Numbered from the stretch's first letter, positions 51,477 through 61,560 are shown. The stretch is DNA of 64,000 nt from Lysinibacillus sp. PLM2 (GCA_023168345.1 AP025689.1:3926001-3990000); one strand, 5' to 3'. Made by a program: numbers and translations. Notes: a model not told the origin generated them from the sequence alone.

Positions 51477-52292
51477 TTACTCCCTATCTTCTACTTCTAC
51501 ATTTGTGTGATCAAGTTTTAGATCGATCACTTGCCCTTCAATTGCATTTGCAAAATATTCTTCTTCCTCACCATCAGCAGACGTTACTTTTATTTCCCAA
51601 GTTGGTACGAATACTTGTGTTTGAGTTAGTTGAACTAGAGTTGAATATCCCAGTTTAACTTGTGTAATTTGTGAATCTGGCTTCAATAAACCTCTTGAAT
51701 AAAGAATTTGTACAATTTGAATTGGCGTCAGTAGATTTTCTTCCTCATATACTTCAAAATCTTCTAACAGCGTTTGTTCGTACATATAGATTTCGTTATC
51801 ACTATTTAAATAGACCTTTACCTCTCCATTTTTATTGTAATAGATTGTTCGGTCATTAACACGCTGAAAAAATGTAGCCGTGCGAGTATTTTCGTCGATA
51901 TCCCAAAGCGTATAAGATGTTCCTTCAAACACATATGCCTGAATAAAATCTTCATAGCTTGTTGGGCTATTAATATTTTTAATAGCTATAGGTTCCTGCA
52001 AGGTAACAACTAATTTCGATTCATTTTCGACAGAAACACTTTCATCATTAAATAGGTTAATATCTTCTTCTTCAAACTTTTTCACACTACCGGACAAGTA
52101 TGGGGCAGTCTCTACAATGGGAAATGTATTAAGAGTAATATTGTCATCGTTTAAACGTGCTTCAATTGTCTTTTCTCCCAACACTTCAACCTTTTGGGCT
52201 TCTGTTAGACGATTTAAATAGAGGGAGTATAAAAATATATCCAATATTAGAAACACGAAAATGAATATCGATTTTGATTTACTCCAATCCAT
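51477..52292 (-). CDS. walI: WalI (YycI), membrane regulator of WalK
   Basis: ATG 52292 lies inside the end of walH (14-base overlap), with AGGAGG upstream. The 271-residue protein has an N-terminal membrane helix (about 9-27; [19 protein letters not shown]). Two YycH-like beta/alpha repeats on the outer face follow (about 35-265), including the conserved [29 protein letters not shown] block and [24 protein letters not shown] near the end. WalH and WalI bind WalK in the membrane and modulate its activity. The gene order is fully conserved here. Confidence 0.94.
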   Translation of the reverse strand: MDWSKSKSIFIFVFLILDIFLYSLYLNRLTEAQKVEVLGEKTIEARLNDDNITLNTFPIVETAPYLSGSVKKFEEEDINLFNDESVSVENESKLVVTLQEPIAIKNINSPTSYEDFIQAYVFEGTSYTLWDIDENTRTATFFQRVNDRTIYYNKNGEVKVYLNSDNEIYMYEQTLLEDFEVYEEENLLTPIQIVQILYSRGLLKPDSQITQVKLGYSTLVQLTQTQVFVPTWEIKVTSADGEEEEYFANAIEGQVIDLKLDHTNVEVEDRE

Positions 52293-53610
52293 ACTCGTCG
52301 CCTCCTAATACTTCCGGTGTCAATCGTGTCCAAACCCCATTAATAATTGCAATCCAACTTGGTTCTAGTGTGTATAAAAGTTTATTATCATTTTGAGTTA
52401 AGTAATATCCGATATATAGCTCATCAATATTAGCCAATTGGATATTTTGTGACTGGCTAATTCTCTCAATCATTTCAGTCCCTGAAGGTAAACTTGTTAA
52501 ATATTTCTCTGAAGAAATATCCATATCTAGTAAGTAATATGGTCTTCTATAGTGGAAAATTTGTTTATCGCCCCATGTGATTGAAATCCTTGTCAGTGTA
52601 ACATTGCTATATACTGGTAGCCCCTGTAAATAAAGCTGATATTCAACAAGATGTCTTGGTACGTTTATATTTTTATATCTATAATCACCTGTAAATCCAC
52701 CATGCTCATTAACAAATTCAAAGCTATTTTTTATTAACTTGGAAGGTGATAATTCTTCATAGCTTTCAGAAGCTGGATATACATAATTAAAAATCTTACT
52801 ATTTGTATCAACAGTCATAAGCGCCATACTATCGATATATCTTTCGGATATCGGGCTTTCTATATTTCGTTGTACGATACTTGGCTCCACAAATAATATA
52901 TTTTTAAATGTTTCAGGTGAAATTTCATCTATATAATACGTATATTTCAATAAATCAAATTCATTAGTCGGTACATATAGCGATAATCCTTTAGCACGTT
53001 CTACTTCTTGGTACGTTCCTAGATTTCGTGATGGAACAACAATTGAATTCACAAATTCCTCTTTACTCACATGTATATCTGTACTATATAACGTACCATT
53101 TTCTCTACTAGCTAGATAAATAGTAATCGTGTTGTTTGCAGATAGTTTATTCCAGTCGATGATTAGTCGGTTAAAAGAGATATTAGGTACCTCTTGTTCG
53201 GAGAAAAACATCATCGAATTAATCACATTTAAAGGTACTTCAGATTCATAAAAAAGGGTGATTCTTTTATCATTTTTTAAAAGGTTATTCAGTTTTTCAT
53301 CTGTTAGATTACTTTGTACAAATTGGAAACCCGATGATTTCCAATTTGATATTTTTTCCATAATTTCATCAATTTCTGTAGATGTTACAGTTCCAAAAAA
53401 ATTTTCCCCTTCATGAAAAAGAATTCGATAAGGCTTAATGACGTCGTCTATTTCTTTTTCAGTACCTACAGAAATTTGATTAACTGGTGTTTCCTCAATA
53501 ATTTGCAAATTTGGCGTATAACTCCATATTGAAAAAGTCAACAAAAGGCTTAATAAAACTAGGATCGTTAATACAATTGATTTTATATGTTCAATATATT
53601 TCAATCCCAT
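52279..53610 (-). CDS. walH: WalH (YycH), membrane regulator of WalK
   Basis: ATG 53610 overlaps the end of walK by 10 bases and has GAGGCGGG upstream. The 443-residue protein has one membrane helix near the start (about 8-27; IKSIVLTILVLLSLLLTFSIW) and a three-domain outer part. Recognisable YycH blocks are YRILFHEGENFFGT (about 60), VFVEPSIVQRN-like LFVEPSIVQRNIES (about 240) and SFEFVNEHGGFTGDYR (about 297). The C-terminal part shares its fold with WalI. It works with WalI to tune WalK. Confidence 0.94.
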   Translation of the reverse strand: MGLKYIEHIKSIVLTILVLLSLLLTFSIWSYTPNLQIIEETPVNQISVGTEKEIDDVIKPYRILFHEGENFFGTVTSTEIDEIMEKISNWKSSGFQFVQSNLTDEKLNNLLKNDKRITLFYESEVPLNVINSMMFFSEQEVPNISFNRLIIDWNKLSANNTITIYLASRENGTLYSTDIHVSKEEFVNSIVVPSRNLGTYQEVERAKGLSLYVPTNEFDLLKYTYYIDEISPETFKNILFVEPSIVQRNIESPISERYIDSMALMTVDTNSKIFNYVYPASESYEELSPSKLIKNSFEFVNEHGGFTGDYRYKNINVPRHLVEYQLYLQGLPVYSNVTLTRISITWGDKQIFHYRRPYYLLDMDISSEKYLTSLPSGTEMIERISQSQNIQLANIDELYIGYYLTQNDNKLLYTLEPSWIAIINGVWTRLTPEVLGGDEYGLE

Positions 53611-55436
53611 TCACCCGCCTCGTCCAATTCATACGGTAATGTGAAGAAAATCGTCGTACCAACGCCTTCCTCACTTTCCGCCCAAATTTTTCCGCCATGT
53701 GCTTCAATCATCTCTTTAGCAATAGCTAGTCCTAAGCCTGTTCCGCCCATCGCACGCGACCTTGCGCGATCTACTCGATAAAAGCGATCAAATATTTTTG
53801 TTACATTTTCTTTTGGTATTCCCATACCATCATCAGAAATCATTACTTTTAATACGCTTTCTTGAACGGTAACACCGAATCGAATATTTCCACCATCAGG
53901 AGAATATTTCAACGCATTTGAAATGATATTATCAATTACCTGCGTTAGCTTATCTGTGTCAATTTCAACAAAATAAGAGGATTCTGGTAAGTATCTTTTG
54001 AACTCAACATGTTGGGATTTTGACATTTCAAATCGATCGATAATTCGGTTAAAGAATGTATTAAACTCAACAATTTCCTTGTTTAACTTATAATCGCGAC
54101 TATCCATTTTCGATAATTGCAACAAATCATTTACTAAGCGAATCATTCGTTCTGTTTCTGTTTGTGTTACATTCAAGAAAGTCGGTGCAATTGCCTCATC
54201 TCTCCACGCACCATCTGCTAATGCCTCTAGATAGCTGCGCATTGTTGTTAAAGGTGTACGTAACTCATGAGACACGTTTGCGACAAATTCACGTCGCTCC
54301 ATTTCAATCTTTTCTTGTTCAGTAATATCATGTAGGACAGTGATTAAACCATTTACAAAGCCTGTTTCCTTTTGAATAACAGAAAAATTCGCACGCAAAA
54401 TTAACCGGTTTTCTGGTGAACTAAAGTCTAAGTTGACCGAATCCTTCATATTTAGTAAATCTTCAAAACTATAATCCTGTTCAAGTCCTAATACAGACGC
54501 TATGGGGCGATTTAGAGTCGCCTCTTTTGAAGTATTTAAGAAATTAAGGGCTGGGTCATTAATTAAAATAACTTTTCCCTTGCGATCCGTTGCAATAACT
54601 CCATCTGTCATATTCGTTAAAACAGACGAGAGTTTTCTTCGCTCTGCCTCTGTTGTAGCAGTTGCTTCCTGCAGTCGGTTTGTAAGATGATTAAACGAAA
54701 TGGCTAATTGACCAATTTCATCATTCCCATAAACACGAACTTTACGTGAGAAATTCCCTCTCGACATAGCCTGTGCTTGCTTACGCATATCTGAGATAGG
54801 ACGGGTAATCGTTCGTGCAATTAATATCCCTAGGATAATGGTAATAACGAGCGACATTGCCGTTCCAACAGCAAATATTTGATTAATTTCATTCACTTGG
54901 TCGAATACATTTTCGATATTTGATTCGATATAGATTGTTCCAATGATTTCACCATTAGGCCCAAGGGAATTAAAAATTGGTGTCGCTAAAACCCATACTC
55001 GACTTTGTGTTGCTGCACTTAAGGCAATCTTATCGATTGATGTTTGGGCTGCAATAGACTGATTTACAATATCGTAATTCGCTCTTTGACCAATGATAGA
55101 TTGGTTATTTGTTTCTGAAGTTGCTAACACACGATTACGGTTATCAATTACTCGAATTGCATTAATATCTCCTGTCGCAAACTCACGTAAAATTAAACTT
55201 AAGCTTTGCTCAAGAGATGGCGATTGCTCATTTCTTTCCCTTAACATTTCTTCTCGAATACTATACTGAACTAAATCTATTCTTTGATTGATTGACTCTT
55301 GGAAATTATATTTTAGATTTTCTTCTAATTCCTTTGAAAAATATAATCCAATAATTTGCAGTGCAATAATTATTAATAAGACATATATTAATACAAGTTT
55401 AACGTGGATCGATTTGAAAAAGTTAACTCTATGCAT
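53601..55436 (-). CDS. walK: WalK (YycG), essential cell-wall sensor histidine kinase
   Basis: The 611-residue protein has the standard WalK length and layout. Membrane helix 1 is at about 12-33, the outer PAS/Cache domain at about 35-183 and helix 2 at about 186-208. HAMP follows (about 209-260; ARTITRPISDMRKQ), then cytoplasmic PAS (about 265-370; GVIATDRKGKVILIND). HisKA carries H390 (VANVSHELRTPLTT). The ATPase has N-box NIISNALKYSPDGG, G1 DDGMGIPKEN and G2 GGTGLGLAIA. It phosphorylates WalR and adjusts autolysin expression to wall growth. The gene starts five bases after the walR stop. The cytoplasmic PAS of some relatives binds zinc; I did not verify those ligands. Confidence 0.96.
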   Translation of the reverse strand: MHRVNFFKSIHVKLVLIYVLLIIIALQIIGLYFSKELEENLKYNFQESINQRIDLVQYSIREEMLRERNEQSPSLEQSLSLILREFATGDINAIRVIDNRNRVLATSETNNQSIIGQRANYDIVNQSIAAQTSIDKIALSAATQSRVWVLATPIFNSLGPNGEIIGTIYIESNIENVFDQVNEINQIFAVGTAMSLVITIILGILIARTITRPISDMRKQAQAMSRGNFSRKVRVYGNDEIGQLAISFNHLTNRLQEATATTEAERRKLSSVLTNMTDGVIATDRKGKVILINDPALNFLNTSKEATLNRPIASVLGLEQDYSFEDLLNMKDSVNLDFSSPENRLILRANFSVIQKETGFVNGLITVLHDITEQEKIEMERREFVANVSHELRTPLTTMRSYLEALADGAWRDEAIAPTFLNVTQTETERMIRLVNDLLQLSKMDSRDYKLNKEIVEFNTFFNRIIDRFEMSKSQHVEFKRYLPESSYFVEIDTDKLTQVIDNIISNALKYSPDGGNIRFGVTVQESVLKVMISDDGMGIPKENVTKIFDRFYRVDRARSRAMGGTGLGLAIAKEMIEAHGGKIWAESEEGVGTTIFFTLPYELDEAGEWD

Positions 55437-55441
55437 TTAAT

Positions 55442-56152
55442 TTACTCCTGCTCAGGGTTTCGCAAATAATAACCTACACCTCGACGAGTCACAATCCAAT
55501 TCGGATGACTTGGATTATCTTCTATCTTTTCGCGTAAACGTCTAATTGTCACATCAACAGTACGTACATCTCCAAAGTAATCATAACCCCATACTGTTTG
55601 AAGTAGATGTTCCCTTGTCATCACTTGACCAATATGTTTCGCTAAATAATGAACTAACTCAAATTCACGATGAGTTAATTCAATTGCTTCTCCACGTTTT
55701 AAAACTAAATATGCATCTGGCTGAATCACTAAAGACCCAATAACAATATCATTAGACTCTTCTTTTTCATCTTCTACATTTGTATTTGTTTGAAGACGTC
55801 GCATATTTGCTTTTACTCGTGCTATTAATTCACGTGTACTAAATGGTTTTGTCACATAATCGTCAGCACCCATTTCAAGCCCAAGAACTTTATCGATTTC
55901 AGAGCCTTTTGCTGTTAGCATAATAATTGGGAAGTCATATTTTTTTCGAATTTCTCGACAAACTTCCATACCATCTCTTTTTGGAAGCATTATATCTAAT
56001 AACATTAAATCTGGCTGAGATTCTTCCACTTTTTGAAGTGCCTCATCCCCATCATATGCACAAATTACTTGATATCCTTCTTTAATTAAATTGAATTGTA
56101 AAATATCTGCAATTGGCTTCTCATCATCAACAACTAATATTGTCTTTGTCAT
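55442..56152 (-). CDS. walR: WalR (YycF), essential response regulator
   Basis: ATG 56152 follows AAAAAGGAG. The 236-residue OmpR-type regulator has acidic residues D9-D10, phospho-acceptor D53 ([11 protein letters not shown]), T81 (MLTAKG) and K103 in DDYVTKPFS. The winged helix covers about 135-233 ([53 protein letters not shown]), a very well conserved WalR recognition helix. It controls cell-wall hydrolase genes through TGTWAH-N5-TGTWAH boxes. It is the first gene of the walRKHIJ operon. The purA-walR order is typical, though here several genes lie between them. Confidence 0.97.
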   Translation of the reverse strand: MTKTILVVDDEKPIADILQFNLIKEGYQVICAYDGDEALQKVEESQPDLMLLDIMLPKRDGMEVCREIRKKYDFPIIMLTAKGSEIDKVLGLEMGADDYVTKPFSTRELIARVKANMRRLQTNTNVEDEKEESNDIVIGSLVIQPDAYLVLKRGEAIELTHREFELVHYLAKHIGQVMTREHLLQTVWGYDYFGDVRTVDVTIRRLREKIEDNPSHPNWIVTRRGVGYYLRNPEQE

Positions 56153-56519
56153 ATTCTATTGCTCCTTTTTATATAGTTATATATCGTTATACTCTTCTAG
56201 TCGTATTTTTTATGCATTTTAAATAGATATGAAAAAAAGAATTCATTTACATCATTATAACAAACGAACGTAAATCATTTTCTGGGAAATAATTGCCCGA
56301 ATACCTTTTAGAAAAGAAGAAACTTCTATTAATTTTATCATTTATATTCACAGTAGATAAAATGAAAACCCCTTACATTTCCGGAATTTAAGGAATAAAT
56401 TTTGTTAAGATGAAAAAAGACAGCCCATTGATTGGACTGTCCCAAATTTAATGATACTAAACTTTGTTAAACTTATTGTTAATAAGTAGAGGAATTTAAC
56501 AATTAAATTCTACTAGAGT
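56153..56519. other. Intergenic region upstream of walR with a terminator
   Basis: AT-rich leader of walR. On the minus strand a terminator for the M23 gene lies at 56413-56441 (listed separately). I see no tRNA genes here. Confidence 0.5.
56413..56441 (-). terminator. Terminator after the M23 peptidase gene
   Basis: On the minus strand GACAGTCCAA pairs with TGGGCTGTC (one mismatch) and is followed by TTTTTTCATC. Confidence 0.8.
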
Positions 56520-57995
56520 CTAAAAATAAGCTAGTGGATTAACAAAAGCTCCATTTTTATGAATTTCAAAATGTAGGTGTGTTCCTGTTGAATTACCCGT
56601 TGATCCCATGATTCCAATAACAGAACCTTTTGGAATTACTTGTCCAATATTTACGTCTATTCTTGATAAATGTGCATATAATGTCTCATATCCATTATTA
56701 TGGTTGATGATAATTCGATAACCGTATGTACCATCCCAACCTGCAGCAGTAACAACACCATTATCAGCAGCTTTTATATTATAGTTAGATGGACGTGCGA
56801 TATCAATTCCTCTATGGAATTCACCCCATCTTGTTCCCATCGTACTAGAAATATAACCGCCATTCGTTGGCCATGCAAAGTCACCTGTACCACGAGAAGA
56901 GATAACCTTTGTACCAACTTTAACAATATGATCAACCGGCTCTTCAAGAATAACTTCATTTGTAACAGCCTTTTCTTCCACTTGGCCATTTACTTCAGTG
57001 ATTAAATATGAAACTTCTTTTTTACCGAAAGAACCCTCTTGCTTAACAACTTGCTCACCTTTGTACATGTTTTCGTCTTGTTCAATAATTTTCTCATAAT
57101 CAATTTTTTCACGTTTTAATTTTTCTAAAACGACTTGAACATTAACTAGCGGTTTTTCAACTGTTACGTTTATTTCTTGACCGATTTGTAAAACAGATTC
57201 TTCTGTTAAATCTGGGTTTAAAGCTAGTAACTCTTTCGTTGTTAAATCATGATTCATTGCAATAGAGCCTAATACATCGCCTGCTTTAACTGTATATAAC
57301 TCTTTTTCTAAAGTACCAGTTTGTAAATACTGAACTGCATCTTTAGGAGTTAAAATTTTAGAAGGGATTATTTTTGCTTCTTTACCTGATACATCTTCTA
57401 TATTTATTTCTAATATTCTTGTTTGATTAACTTCTAATTCTGGTAGCGAACCACTAGTAATTTTATTAGCCTCTAACTCTGCTAATTGTTTTTCTGTTAC
57501 ATATTCTAGCTTTAATAAACGAAGTGTTTCTTCGTAATCTTCTTTATTTTTTAAATAAACAACTGGCTGGCCATCAACATTCAAAGCATAAGCATCTGCT
57601 TTTGCAACTAACTGTTCATTAAGAAGCGACAATACTTCCTTATCATTAGTTTGGTAAGAATACACTTGTTCAGGTACCAATGAAATACTTGATTCCGCGT
57701 CAACTGACAATTCTTTAAATTGTGTCTTGGCTTCTTTTTCTTTCACTTCAACAATTTTTTGTACTGAAGCGACATTTGAAACTGCCCCAACATAATCCTT
57801 ACCTACATAAATATGATAAATTTTATCGATCGTGCTTCTATCCTCAGAGCCAGTAGCAAATGCTAAGTTAAATGTTACACTTGAAAGTAAAATAGCTGAT
57901 ACAGCAGCTGTTTTTAACATTCCTTTATGATGTTGAAAAAGACTAAAAGTTTCTTGCTTTGTAAAGTCTTTTTTATTGTTCCATTTCGAACTCAT
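56520..57995 (-). CDS. M23-family peptidoglycan endopeptidase with LysM and G5 domains
   Basis: I place the start at ATG 57995 (MSSKWNNKK), after GGAAGGGG. The roughly 491-residue product has a cytoplasmic lead and a membrane helix or signal (about 30-50; LKTAAVSAILLSSVTFNLAFA). An N-terminal SpoIID/YvcE-like region follows (about 60-215). Next come a LysM (about 233-278; YTVKAGDVLGSIAMNHDLTTKELLALNPDL), a G5 domain (about 285-360) and an M23 peptidase (about 375-490). The metal site includes H and D in HRGIDIA, and HLHFEIH; another zinc-site His lies in LYAHLS. It cleaves peptide cross-links in the cell wall. A candidate WalR box upstream and the adjacent wal operon suggest WalRK control. 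Confidence 0.9.
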   Translation of the reverse strand: MSSKWNNKKDFTKQETFSLFQHHKGMLKTAAVSAILLSSVTFNLAFATGSEDRSTIDKIYHIYVGKDYVGAVSNVASVQKIVEVKEKEAKTQFKELSVDAESSISLVPEQVYSYQTNDKEVLSLLNEQLVAKADAYALNVDGQPVVYLKNKEDYEETLRLLKLEYVTEKQLAELEANKITSGSLPELEVNQTRILEINIEDVSGKEAKIIPSKILTPKDAVQYLQTGTLEKELYTVKAGDVLGSIAMNHDLTTKELLALNPDLTEESVLQIGQEINVTVEKPLVNVQVVLEKLKREKIDYEKIIEQDENMYKGEQVVKQEGSFGKKEVSYLITEVNGQVEEKAVTNEVILEEPVDHIVKVGTKVISSRGTGDFAWPTNGGYISSTMGTRWGEFHRGIDIARPSNYNIKAADNGVVTAAGWDGTYGYRIIINHNNGYETLYAHLSRIDVNIGQVIPKGSVIGIMGSTGNSTGTHLHFEIHKNGAFVNPLAYF

Positions 57996-58109
57996 AAATA
58001 AAGCCCCTTCCAAAGTCCGCTATAAGTAAATAGTTAAATTTACCATGTATAATTTCTCACTTTTACAATGTACCATATTACTAATTTGAGTGGTATAGTT
58101 TGAGTCTTT

Positions 58110-58126
58110 TGTAATGAAAATGTATT
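58110..58126. promoter_or_regulatory. Candidate WalR box upstream of the M23 gene
   Basis: TGTAAT, five bases (GAAAA), TGTATT: one mismatch to the WalR consensus TGTWAH-N5-TGTWAH, 115 bp upstream of the M23 start codon. The whole 57996-58475 gap is AT-rich and holds no other recognisable element. Confidence 0.5.
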
Positions 58127-58475
58127 ATTTGCACATTTTTTGTTACAAAAGAGAGAATCGAAGATACTACTAATCCTTATTATGGAAACTATTTTTATTA
58201 TTAATATTCAAATTTTGAGATATTTATACATTTTTCTTGTTATTTTTAGTAGTTAGTTTTTATTTATAGTACTTTTTTTATATTTTTCGATAAAGAAAAC
58301 CACTATTATAGGGGCTTTTTACACTTAAAAAATATATTCATTGTTTGGAAATTATATAAACTAATCAATAAAATGAAAGAATATTTTGAAATAAAATGTA
58401 AAAATTTTTGTTATACAAGTATCTATCATATAAAATTAAAATAGAAATACAAATTTATAAGATTGGGGAGACTAT

Positions 58476-59351
58476 ATGGTTCAAAGTGCTGTAAAAGCCT
58501 CGAAACTTACTTTTGGGCAAATAAGTTTCCGAATCATCATGGTCATTATTGGCGCATTGATATTCGGTGCAGGCTTAGAGTTATTCTTAGTCCCAAATAA
58601 CATAATGGACGGTGGAATCGTCGGGATATCCATTATCCTCTCTCATTTTCTTGGATTACCCATTGGTGTATTTATCTTCATTATTAATCTTCCTTTTATT
58701 TTCCTTGGTTATAAACAAATTGGGAAAACTTTTGCTTTAACAACTACTTTAGGGATTTCGATTCTTTCAATTTCAACTGTTCTTATGCACCATTTACATC
58801 CTTTTACAAAAGACTTATTATTAGCTACAATTTTCGGCGGAATTTTACTCGGTATTGGCGTTGGTATTGTAATACGATTTGGGGGTTGTCTCGATGGCAC
58901 AGAAGTCTTGGCAATTCTATTTAACAAAAAGACGCCGTTTTCAGTAGGGGAAGTTATTTTATTTATAAATGTCATTATCTTTACTGCTGCTGGCTTCGTC
59001 TTCACATGGGAACAGGCAATGTATTCCGTAGTCGCCTATTATATTGCATCAAAGGTAATTGATATTGTTGTGCTTGGTATGGAGGAGTCAAAATCGATTT
59101 ATATCATAAGTGAGCAGATTGAGGAAATTGGACAAGCTATCATGGATCGGCTTGGTCGTGGTGTTACATATTTACATGGAGAAGGTGCTTATACAGGAAA
59201 TAATAAAAAAGTGATTTTCTGTATTATTACTAGACTAGAAGAGTCGAAAATGAAGGAGATTGTAAGAAGTATAGATACTCAAGCTTTTCTTGCTATTGGG
59301 AATATTAGTGAGGTTAAGGGTGGACGCTTTAAAAAGAAAGCTATCCATTAA
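58476..59351 (+). CDS. YitT-family membrane protein (DUF161 + DUF2179)
   Basis: ATG 58476 follows TTGGGGAGAC. The 291-residue product has five to six membrane helices. It carries the YitT signatures GAGLELFLVPNNIMDGGIVGISIILS (about 28-53), GGILLGIGVGIVIRFGGCLDGTEVLAIL (about 119-146) and a C-terminal soluble DUF2179 domain. The latter includes GRGVTYLHGEGAYTGNNKKVIFCIITRLEESKMKEIV (about 225-263). YitT proteins are multicopy in Bacillales; their function is not settled. It is a single gene diverging from the M23 gene and is followed by a terminator shared with the PII gene. Confidence 0.9.
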   Translation: MVQSAVKASKLTFGQISFRIIMVIIGALIFGAGLELFLVPNNIMDGGIVGISIILSHFLGLPIGVFIFIINLPFIFLGYKQIGKTFALTTTLGISILSISTVLMHHLHPFTKDLLLATIFGGILLGIGVGIVIRFGGCLDGTEVLAILFNKKTPFSVGEVILFINVIIFTAAGFVFTWEQAMYSVVAYYIASKVIDIVVLGMEESKSIYIISEQIEEIGQAIMDRLGRGVTYLHGEGAYTGNNKKVIFCIITRLEESKMKEIVRSIDTQAFLAIGNISEVKGGRFKKKAIH

Positions 59352-59368
59352 TCCATTATGTAAAACAA

Positions 59369-59406
59369 AAGTGATTGCAGTTTAACATTCCTGCAATCAC
59401 TTTTTA
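59369..59406. terminator. Bidirectional terminator
   Basis: AAAAGTGATTGCAG pairs perfectly with CTGCAATCACTTTT around 10 bases. Confidence 0.9.
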
Positions 59407-59414
59407 TTTACTTA

Positions 59415-60083
59415 TTATTTATATAATCCATATGTTTTACTTACATCTTGTATAAAGATAATCCCGTTTCCAGGTTCATCAATTTTTATTTTTTCTCTAA
59501 TCGCTGAAACAATATTCTCTGTGCTGTCTTTGTGTGAAAGAATTAATACGATTTCCTTTTCAGGCTCTATTTCCATTGAAAACAATTTACTTCGTTCGTG
59601 AATGCCAGAACCTCGCCCATTAATAATCGTTCCACCTTTAGAACCTGCCTCAGTTGCTGCATCTATTACAAGTTCAGCATTTCCACGTTCTACAATTACT
59701 GTAATCGCCTCGTACATTGAGTTATCAGCACCTCTTTCCTCATTTACCTGCTCGCTCTTACAACTTCTAGCGCCTATAACTTGTAAAACGGATGTAGTAT
59801 AGGCGATACCACTATTCGGTTTTTCAAAATGAAATTTTTCACTAATTTCTTCAAGTACATGTTCAACTACCTCTTTACTTGAAACCATGAGAACAATTTC
59901 TTTTTTTACATCTGTTAATGATAATAATTCAAGAAGTCGATTTTTTACTGTTCCCCTACCTATAAGGACAGTTCCTCCTGAAATGCCTGCTTTTTTTGCT
60001 GCTCTTAAAATTTTACTTCCTAATCCAAAGTTTACGATGACACACGCTAGTTCGAAATCAGGAATATTCGAATTAGAAGTCAT
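59415..60083 (-). CDS. Tandem PII-like signalling protein linked to DUF1538
   Basis: ATG 60083 overlaps the end of the DUF1538 gene. The 222-residue product contains two PII-type ferredoxin-like domains. Domain 1 is at about 8-100 (ACVIVNFGLGSKILRAAKKAGISGGTVLIGRGTVKN). Domain 2 is at about 122-218 (ITVIVERGNAELVIDAATEAGSKGGTIINGRGSG). Both have the (S/K)GGT(V/I)..GRG motif of the PII B-loop region (AGAKGGTVINARG in GlnB), but the uridylylated T-loop tyrosine is absent. Ordinary PII proteins are single-domain trimers, so this is a duplicated, specialised form. It is translationally coupled to a DUF1538 membrane protein that it probably regulates. Confidence 0.88.
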   Translation of the reverse strand: MTSNSNIPDFELACVIVNFGLGSKILRAAKKAGISGGTVLIGRGTVKNRLLELLSLTDVKKEIVLMVSSKEVVEHVLEEISEKFHFEKPNSGIAYTTSVLQVIGARSCKSEQVNEERGADNSMYEAITVIVERGNAELVIDAATEAGSKGGTIINGRGSGIHERSKLFSMEIEPEKEIVLILSHKDSTENIVSAIREKIKIDEPGNGIIFIQDVSKTYGLYK

Positions 60084-61560
60084 TTTCTAATCCCTCCTTT
60101 TTCGATTTAAGTTTAAAGACTAAACCTAAAACCTGTAAGGCGATTAAAGGTGTTAAGGCTACCATAGCAATCATACCAAATCCATCCACTAACACGTTTG
60201 CACCTTCCACAGCTTCTGCTGCACCTTGAACAAATGCTAGTACAAAGGTTGCAGTCATCGGTCCAGATGCCACTCCTCCAGAATCAAAGGCAATCCCAAC
60301 AAACAATTTAGGTACAAAATAAGTCATTGCTACTGCGATTACATAACCCGGTAATAAATAATGCCATAATTGAAGTTCAGGCACAAGGACCCTTATAACA
60401 GATAAAGCAATAGCTAGACCTACACCAATGGAAAGTGAGAATATCACGACTTTTCTCTTTACATATCCACTTGTTACATCCTCGATTTGGTGTGTTAACA
60501 CGTGCACTGCTGGCTCAGCCAAAATTGTTACTAATCCTAAAATAAAACCTACAATGATAACATATGCTTTGTTATCTAATGATGCGATATTAAAGCCTAC
60601 TGCAGCACCAACATCCATGAATCCAGCATTGACTCCAACTAAAAACAGTACTAGACCTAAAAATGTAAATAATAAACCCATTAAAATCTTTTTAACAGAT
60701 TTCTTTGACATTTTAAAGGAAATCTTTTGAAAGATTAAAAAGGCAATCAAAATTGGCATTAAAGCAATAAATATTTCTTGTGCTATGATTGGTAATTTAT
60801 ATAAGAAGGGAGAGATGATAGATTGTGATACTTCATGTTGTTCTAAGCTTCCTGACATCTCATCTGTCCCAGAAATAATATTCATGATCATGACGGAGAT
60901 GATAGCGCCTGTTGAAGCAATAGCAACCAATCCAAAACTATCTTTCTCAGAAGCTTTAGAATCTTTCTTTAATAATGAAACCCCCAAAGCAAGTGCTAAT
61001 ATAAACGGTACTGTTAATGCCCCCGTCGTAGCTCCAGATGCATCAAAGGAGATAGCTAAAAACTCTGGTGAAGTAAATATAGCAAGAATTAATATTACAA
61101 AATAAAGAATAGATAATAATTTATATAGTGGGAAATTGTAAACAATTCTTATTAATCCGATGGCAATAAGTGCAGCGATCCCAATTGATACGACCACAAC
61201 AATCAATGTTTTCGAAATAACACCGGATGTTACTAATTCAATTTGGCCCGCTAAAATATGTAGATCAGGTTCTGCAATGGAGATGAAAAATCCTAATAAT
61301 AAGCCCGCAATTGCAACAATCCATAGTTTATTAGATTTTGCAATGGCTTTCCCCATCGTTTGTCCAATTGGTGTAATACCTATGTCTACTCCTATTAAAA
61401 AGATGGCTAATCCAATTATGATTAAAATGGCTCCTAATATAAACCGAACGATTAATGGGGTTTCCAAAGGTGTTATAGTAAAATTTAATATTAAAACAAT
61501 GATGGTAATGGGGAGAACAGCGTAAACTACCTCTTTTATTTTCTCTATTAATACATTCAA
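60073..61560 (-). CDS. DUF1538 membrane protein (two repeats), putative transporter
   Basis: TTG 61560 has GGAAGGG eight bases upstream. The 495-residue protein contains two homologous halves, each with six or so helices. Half 1 carries GVDIGITPIGQTMGKA ... GLLLGFFISIAEPDLHILAGQIELVTSG ... ISFDASGATTGALTVPF. Half 2 carries GVNAGFMDVGAAVGFN ... GFILGLVTILAEPAVHVLTHQIEDVTSG ... IAFDSGGVASGPMTATF. The paired AEP..H.L..QIE and (A/S)FD(A/S)GG..(T/S)G motifs in both halves look like re-entrant substrate sites of an inverted-repeat transporter. Substrate unknown. Coupling to a tandem PII gene, as AmtB is coupled to GlnK, suggests nitrogen- or energy-dependent control. Confidence 0.88.
   Translation of the reverse strand: MNVLIEKIKEVVYAVLPITIIVLILNFTITPLETPLIVRFILGAILIIIGLAIFLIGVDIGITPIGQTMGKAIAKSNKLWIVAIAGLLLGFFISIAEPDLHILAGQIELVTSGVISKTLIVVVVSIGIAALIAIGLIRIVYNFPLYKLLSILYFVILILAIFTSPEFLAISFDASGATTGALTVPFILALALGVSLLKKDSKASEKDSFGLVAIASTGAIISVMIMNIISGTDEMSGSLEQHEVSQSIISPFLYKLPIIAQEIFIALMPILIAFLIFQKISFKMSKKSVKKILMGLLFTFLGLVLFLVGVNAGFMDVGAAVGFNIASLDNKAYVIIVGFILGLVTILAEPAVHVLTHQIEDVTSGYVKRKVVIFSLSIGVGLAIALSVIRVLVPELQLWHYLLPGYVIAVAMTYFVPKLFVGIAFDSGGVASGPMTATFVLAFVQGAAEAVEGANVLVDGFGMIAMVALTPLIALQVLGLVFKLKSKKEGLENDF

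Noticed and set aside
59602..61525. Plus-strand frames over the PII and DUF1538 genes
   Set aside because: They are antisense shadows of long, motif-rich minus-strand genes.
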